64,000 nucleotides of DNA from Aphelenchoides besseyi (Eukaryota; Nematoda; Chromadorea; Rhabditida; Aphelenchoididae). The notes beneath the pieces were generated by a model, which did not search any database, was not told the origin of the DNA, and was given only the letters and a program-made list of their open reading frames with translations. The position numbers and the translations under genes are program-made. This document shows positions 57,380 to 64,000 of the stretch, one piece after another (position 1 is the first letter of the stretch; each line of letters begins with the position of its first letter). The DNA lies in the NCBI GenBank assembly GCA_024699855.1, contig JAMPIQ010000003.1, forward strand, positions 5,518,001 through 5,582,000, written 5' to 3'.

Positions 57380-60198
57380 TCAGTTAAATGAACTCGTGTC
57401 TTTGGCTTGAAACGCTTTTCGTCTTTTGCATTTTGGACATTCATCCTGTTGTTTGAAACAATCGATATGATAAACGGACCAACAATCCGTACACTGAAAA
57501 TCCATTTCTTATCAATGAAAACAATCAAAACTTACTCGATGAGCAATTTCTGTTTGAAACGGATATAGTACTTTTCTCGATTTACAAATTTCGCATACGA
57601 ATCCTTTTTGCAAACACAAAGGACAATGAAGTACATGTCCAAGCGCAAAATCAATCACTGTATTCAATCGACGTTCCAACACACCGCTAATGGATTCTTC
57701 CAAATCCTAAAACTATCGTAATCGTTGATGACATCTTGTGCTAACCTTGACCGAATACAAATGAACATCAGAATAAAGGTACTCGTGTGGCCACAGACGA
57801 CGTTTCAAGTCTTCCGCAATATTTTGCTTACAACCAAACAGATACATTGAAAGTAAACTCAACTTCACGCGCAACTGATGAATTTTTTGCAATGTTGGAG
57901 CATGATTGTAGAGCACTGGGTTTATCGTGTCAATTCGAATAATTGGATGATCGTAGATGCTACGAAGAAATTGTTTTGATGCATGACAAATTGGTCGCGG
58001 TTTACAGTCCCAATTAAGAATAATACGAGCAGGAATCAGAATATCTTCACCACGTTTAAAACACTCTTCACAGTAAAGTCGACTATCCAAATTGCACAAT
58101 CTGAAACAAAGATACTAAAACAGTTAGCTAATAAACACCTACTTGAATGGAGCAAACGAACCACCAATCGACTTTTTACACGACCAACAACGAAAATCCT
58201 GCGAGTCGAGACCATGTTCTTGTGGTATTTCAGTCAAAATTTTCAAGGCGCAACGTTTAATTCCAAACTGATCTGTTTCTTCGAGCCCATCATCTTCAAT
58301 AACCACAGCATCCGTTTTCTATAACCCGAATTTACAATCTGTTATTAAGCAACTCACCGACTCCACGTCTTTTGTCGGTTGATCTTCGACTAAAGATGTA
58401 GTTGACGATTCTTTTGTCCGTTGAGCACTACTACTTGTGGTCGTCTCTTCCATCGTTGAATCTTTTCGTAGAACAGCTTGCATTGCGGAATCGAAAGGAA
58501 CAAGAGGTGGATAAGATGAGTCAGACGAAGTACTCTGTCGATGTTCAATAGGCTCGCGAAATGAGGATGAATCAGACCACAATCGTCCGCGTAGGCTGTT
58601 TCCCGTTATAAACGAATCGTTCAGTTTATCCAGTTCAAGTGATTGAGCCAAAATCAATTCGTCATGCAAAGACATAACCACGGGTTTTTCTCGATCATCT
58701 GCTTCTCGAATTTGATGATCATTTTCTTCCAAATCCTCATTAAAGTCATCTTTTAATGTCTCCAGCTGTACACTTTCTTCTGATTCCGTAACATTTCCGG
58801 CTGCCGTTTTTTCAACCTCTAACTCTCTAAAATATAAAAAAGATAAGAGTCCACAAAAGATCGGATTACTCGTTTGTTGTTTTGAAATCAGCAGGTTCTT
58901 TAATTGGACTCACACAATTAACAATTGCTTGATTGGAGGGGTTTTCGTGTTCAATTGGTTCTACGAATGCGATTTGTGTTGGAATGTCGGACAGCGAGGT
59001 GTCACGAGAAATGTTACACGAAGACGGCGTTCCACTGCTGCTTTTTGATAGCCGTCGAATTTTTCCTTTTCGTCTCTGCACGATCACCTTAATATTTTTG
59101 TTACAGAAAAAATGAAATCTATTCACTACCTCAGAACCTATTTCTTTTTGGATGGAAGAAAAGCCAGAATTAACCGTTTGTTCCGGAGTACTTGAAAGGA
59201 TGTTGGCAATTGGACGTTGAGTTGTGTCATTAACTCCATCCAACAACGAAGGATGTGAGTAGACTGACAATCGATCGTCTTCGTTGTCTGAAATTCTACA
59301 ATTATTTCAACTGAAAAGCCCTCACCTTTAAGAACTAAATGTGCAAACTGATGAGAAAGAGCGGACTTGGATGACAACTGAATTGAGCTTCCCGATGAAC
59401 TTGGATTAACTTCGATCTCCGGATCTTTTGTACGTTTTGATTTTTCTAGATGAGATGGTTTTGCAACTGAATAAAATTGATGAATTTGTTTGCAAAACAT
59501 ACGTACCTGGTTTTATTTTACCGCTTTTAAGGCCGGCAAGAATCAAAGGTGTTGGAGACCATTGATTCAAGAAAGGACTGTTGGTTGGCAAATCCAATGG
59601 TATTCTTGCCAACGCTTTCAGATATCCAATTAGTGCCTCCACTTTTTCTCCATCTCGTAGAAACGCCAATTCTTTGTAGTAATTACTGAAGTTCAAACTC
59701 AAAAAGCAAATAACAGATAGCTATCTCACCTTAATTGTCCTTCATCCTTGGCAATTAGTTGAAGATAATGTTCCAGCGAATGCTCATTCAAAACGATTCT
59801 AATCCATGCCTGTATTCAGAATTTTTAGTCGAATCACAATTCTCATACTCACTCGTGCTTTTCCAATCTCCGATTTAATCAAAGTCAAACCGTTGATCTG
59901 GTTTTTAATGTATCCGTGAGTTAATTTGGAAACAAATGGCCAAAAATTGGGTTCTGGATACTTTGCATAACGAGAACCTTTCAAGAAAAACGCATCCATT
60001 AGCCCATGAATAAACACAGACTCCATAACATTACAGATTGCTTGATCAGTTTCACTGAAACGAAGAGCGTACAAAGATCAAATCAAGCTATACATACCTT
60101 GATGAAATGCCTTTGCTTGCGTTCGAAACGGACAGTTTTACTGTTTCGTCCAATTCACGCCTTATATGGTTTTTCGAGTGCTGTAGGGAAATATCCAT
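57380..60198 (-). CDS. RUBCN: Rubicon-type RUN and Rubicon-homology domain protein
   Basis: About 12 exons. The start ATG at 60198 opens a short N terminus and then the RUN domain (ICNVMESVFIHGLMDAFFL; AWIRIVLNEHSLEHYLQL; YYKELAFLRDGEKVEALIG). A long Ser- and Glu-rich disordered middle follows. The C-terminal Rubicon homology domain has all its Cys/His clusters: CWSCKKS, LYCEECF, ILNWDCKPRPIC, HCPLCLQKGFVCEICKS, CTDCWSVYHIDCF and CPKCKRR. No PH domain is seen, which separates it from PLEKHM1. Rubicon-family proteins bind Rab7 and the Vps34 complex on late endosomes and restrain autophagy. The gene starts 269 nt after the bestrophin stop on the same strand. Confidence -1.
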
Positions 60199-60467
60199 TG
60201 CTATATTCGACCATTACACGATTATAAAAACGGTCGTGTTGACAAACGCAAAAAACAATAAATCGAGTGATGGACATGTTTTCAATGATCGATTTTGTTG
60301 AAAAGATAGTGAGCATTTCAGTTGTAAATGAATTTGAAGTTAAACTACGAATCATGTAATACAGAATTGAAATTTGAAAGTTCTTGGCTCACTAACAGAA
60401 ACACTCGAATTAGATAGGAAGTTTATTTGTATGACCCGTAAAAAAACTATTGGCAAGAAATTGTTTT

Positions 60468-63400
60468 TCATTTTTCTACTTCGTCGCTTTTTGATTTCGT
60501 GGAGTTGTCTTCAACATGTTGGTTATTTTCAACTGGTTGCTCGTCGTCTATCGACGGCTCAGTGACGATATGAAACATTGTTGAGGAAGTTGGCGACTCC
60601 AGAGATGTTGTCGAAGCATTAGAATCCGTGGTTCTTTGTCGGAACATGGTTGGACCGAAGCTTACGGTTTTTGCGAATTGCGGAAGATCTACGTCGCTTT
60701 TCTCTTTTCCTAGACTCAATGAACGACTTTCTTCATTGATTGTCGATAGACTCTTGTTCAGAATGGATTTAATATCCGGTGAATCTGAAACAAAATAAAA
60801 GTAGATATTCTATTAATTTTTGTTTACCTTCTTTCTTGAGCCCGGAATCCGAAAGACTTGAATTCGATCCGCTCTCGGTGGAGTAATAGGATTGATGTCG
60901 ACCTTTTTCGCGTTCGTCTTCCTCGATAATCGGAAGCATTTCATTCACACTCCACGATTGACCTAACTTATCCGAATTTGTTGTCTGAAAACAAATTGCG
61001 TTCGGTTTATTTTCTCCATTTGTTACCTCTTCTTCGGTTCGTAGGTCATTACTTTGATTCAAAGCTGTAGCATCTAATTGTACATTTTCGCCAGATGTTG
61101 CGACTCTGGTCGACTGAGTAAAATTGGAGACCTGCAAATTGCTGGATTCAATCTCTAAACTTCATCTGTTTGCTGTCTGTAATCCCAAACATTGTTTGTC
61201 AATCGAAATTACCCGCTTTTTTTTGTCCGAATAAGCTTTTCGTTAACTGACTTTCTTTACATTCGACCAAAAACAAGCTAGTTTTTATGTTGTTGTAATC
61301 GTTAAAAAATTTACAAACCATAGAGTGCTGGAACGGTGATTGAACGCCATCGTAGAGAATCGAAGAGCAAATCGAAGATTGTCGAGACATATTCCCGGGA
61401 TTCGCAATTCCATTTCCATTTGAAATTCCATTGCGTAGTTGCGATCTTCCCATCGGTGCATGAGAATAATATAAATCGCTTATAATCGAGGGTGTAGAAC
61501 CACGGCGTGAGCGTTTTTTGCTGAATCTTCGTCTCAATGATTCCAACAACCGCGTATTACGATGATCTGATGAATTGCTATCCGAATAATGATCAACACT
61601 AAGTTTACAATTACAACTCAATAGTACGCATAAATACTGACCTATTGCAACGTCTCATAATCGGATTGTGATTGCGAACGGGTACAATGATACGACCGTT
61701 TTCGTCCATTTCGCCACTCAGCTTATGTGTTGGACTGATGACCGTGCTTGTGGACATCAAACGAGGTCTCGGTTTTAAGAGAAGAGCATCTTCGGCAACA
61801 GTAATCCTAAAAGGTACGATCATAATACACAAATCATTATTGAGCTTACAAATCGTTGCAAGAGCCAATCTAAAACAAGTCAATTGATTCGAGTCAATGA
61901 AATTTGCAACATACCATTGGATTGTTTGTGCGTTGGGCAGATTCCGCGGTGTACAATGGTTGTGGAATCAAATCGTCGTAAAATATCTTTTAGAACTGTG
62001 AGTTTTCCAAGAATTTGATCACTTACATCTTTTTCCAATCCATCTTTGGGACAACGACCATATCTTTTAGTAATTGTTTAATATCGTACAATTGCTTTTC
62101 TTACCCATCGTCCACAATTGAATAGCCGACCTGTGAAAGGAGGGTCCATGGGTTTTAGTTTTATTGAAAAAACGTACTTGTAAATTTCGATCCAAAATCC
62201 AATTGGTTTCGAGATCTTTGTAATTGAAGTAAGTGCACTTTAGCTACCCAGCAAAAAATTGCATATCAGTCGATCTCGCCCGTTGAGCCGACTAATATCC
62301 ATTCAACTTTATGTTCAGCTGGCTAGCTAAAGTAGACTTACCGTCGTCATCGTCTCCTAAACCAACAAATGATACACATTTCATTTTCTTTAACTTACCC
62401 AGCGGATTCAACAGGACTAAAATAGTTGTTGTTATGAACTGTAAAACTTTGTTAGTTGAATTTGCGTGGTTTAATCAAAATTGTCTTCCACCGACCTTCA
62501 GCAACTTTCACCCAGCCTTAAATCAATTGATATTAACCGTTCTCAATACTCTTCTACTTACCAATATAAAACAAGAACTGAAGAATGGTCATAATAGGCA
62601 CATAAAGATCGATCTAAAAATCACTTTATTCTCGATAATATGAAAATAACAAACTGATTTGGAGTTTGGAGTACTGTTTTCGTGAATAAGATACTGTCTA
62701 AAAACTGTCGATTATTCACCCAACATCTTTCACTTACCGTCCAAATAACGCAACAACAAAAAACGCTCGTACTGCAATATTAACAACCTAAAACGAAAAC
62801 CACGTAAAAACGTTAAAAGCCATTACTTACTTGTGTGTACACGAGGGGCACAGGAATCCAATCTGTTTCATTGAAATTTAACCATCAACCATCATTCATG
62901 GACTTACCGTAAATTGTTAAAGTCAAAATATTCACTCGGTACTGACGAATCTACAGCCCAACTTAGTGGCTATATAACCGAATAACTCACTTTTTCCAAT
63001 AAGTCCGTGTAAATGATATCCGAAGCAATCATATCGCTCTCACGAGCTTTTCGAAGCAAAACAAACGCCCATTGGATAGGGACCCAATACCTTTAATTAT
63101 TCAGATGTAAATCCGCCTTCGAACTGCTTATCACTTGATGTGAGGCGATCGTACGCTATCAAACTCTTTCAGTTCCGTTTCGGTCATCAAACCCGCTGTG
63201 ACGAGATGATTCATCGTTGGAAAACGACGTTTTACGCAGGAACTTATATCTCCTTTAGAAACAATTGATTGCACAAAATCGAGAGTTTGCACTCACGGAA
63301 AACCATTGCTTGTGTTAAAACTAAGTATCGTAGCAGATTTCGTCGAATACGTCTGTGCGCTTCGTCTGTCCCCCGAACATAGGTTGCAATCAGAAGAGCT

Positions 63401-63874
63401 GGAGAGTCTATCCATCCCAAGTTATTAACGTAATCAATCCATCTAAAACAGAAAGTTGCTTTCGTTCAATGAAACTACCTGTTAAAAACAGCAGAAACAA
63501 AGAATCCAAGCAGAAAAGTAATTGGAATATAGTCACCTGAGAGTATGCGGTTTTTTTTATCTCAATTCCATAAACTTACTGTATGTGTAGAAAAAGACAG
63601 AAAGCTGTTCGAATATCCTAAAACATTAACATGCGAAATTTGACAATGTGCTCATACGTTTGTTGTTCACGCGTCATTCCGTATCTAAACAATTTCATTT
63701 CGAATCATTAATTTGCAATTACCGATAACAGAAACTGATTAGAAAGTAAAATAGAAGCCACACGCATAGTTCCGGTAAGATCGCTTTCCATATGCTTCCT
63801 TTCCATCGAAACAACAGACGATGTAAACCGCAGAACGAAGCGGAACTTACATCGAGAGAATAGGTAATAGACAT
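60468..63874 (-). CDS. Bestrophin chloride channel with long C-terminal tail
   Basis: Complete from the ATG at 63874 (preceded directly by a TTTAG acceptor) to TGA at 60468, in many small exons. The N terminus is typical (MSITYSLDVSSASF...RWKGSIWKAILPELCVWLLF). Later blocks include WIDYVNNLGWIDSPALLI, RIRRNLLRYLVL and WVKVAEVLLNPLGDDDDDLE, the acidic Ca2+ clasp. DLETNWILDRNLQVGYSIVD and IPQPLYTAESAQ follow. Bestrophins are pentameric Ca2+-gated anion channels and a large family in nematodes. After the channel domain comes a Ser- and Arg-rich tail of more than 300 residues (60468-61883), probably regulatory. Exons 62516-62496, 62416-62399 and 62356-62342 are only 21, 18 and 15 nt long. Confidence -1.
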
Positions 63875-64000
63875 CTAAATTACAGGAAAACAATCCAAAA
63901 AAAATAACGTTCAAATAATCGTACACACGTGATCTTCAATTGCACGCAAGTGAAGTGCGAGGTTTCGGGTCATAAACCGACGTATCAGCGGCTGAGAAGG
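63875..64000. other. Upstream edge of bestrophin gene
   Basis: 126 nt to the window end: an intron or trans-splice acceptor next to the ATG, and upstream sequence without a recognisable exon. Confidence -1.

Noticed and set aside
1..64000. CRISPR arrays, rRNA genes, bacterial operon signals
   Set aside because: The window is eukaryotic, with spliced genes throughout. No regularly spaced repeats or rRNA sequence were seen.

Overview
The window is from a compact animal genome, most likely a nematode. Three things point there. One gene (12.06-12.98 kb) encodes a secreted protein with two pepsin-inhibitor-3 (aspin) repeats, a family known from nematodes. Nearly all introns are 36-60 nt and end in TTTCAG or TTTTAG. 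Several same-strand genes lie 36-270 nt apart, as in nematode operons. I rebuilt most gene models by eye from splice sites and family similarity. Wherever I give a protein length, the exon lengths add up to an open frame.

Left part (0-22 kb): a broken copy of the 26S proteasome ATPase Rpt2 at the edge; a secreted purple acid phosphatase (+); the 3' exons of an SLC41-type Mg2+ transporter (-); a 287-bp inverted-repeat MITE; a Hairy/E(spl)-type bHLH repressor (+) with a cluster of CACGCG sites upstream; the pepsin-inhibitor gene (+); a collinear minus-strand trio BRI3-like / deoxyhypusine hydroxylase / mitoribosomal DAP3; a BTB-domain protein (+); and a TEX264-like ER protein (-).

Middle (22-30 kb): the chromatin remodeller subunit NURF301/BPTF appears as two separate genes. 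The N-terminal half (DDT domain and one PHD) ends with its own stop and poly(A) signal. An unrelated gene lies on the opposite strand. Then a second gene carries the C-terminal PHD pair but no bromodomain. I regard this as the most interesting feature of the window.

Repeat-rich part (30-50 kb): a gene-poor stretch, a strongly G-poor tract with a GC hairpin, a truncated Helitron helicase, an uninterrupted 1804-residue BEL/Pao polyprotein, a 100-N assembly gap, a frame-shifted protein-primed-type family B DNA polymerase (Maverick/Polinton-like remnant) with unidentified ORFs beside it, and a decayed ISXO2-type transposase.

Right part (49.8-64 kb), all on the minus strand: a coiled-coil protein of unknown function, a secreted Cys-rich protein, melted/VEPH1 (C-terminal PH domain), a 130-residue hypothetical, a Rubicon-type autophagy and endosome regulator (RUN plus Rubicon homology domain), and a complete bestrophin Cl- channel whose Ca2+-clasp coding region is cut into 21-, 18- and 15-nt exons.
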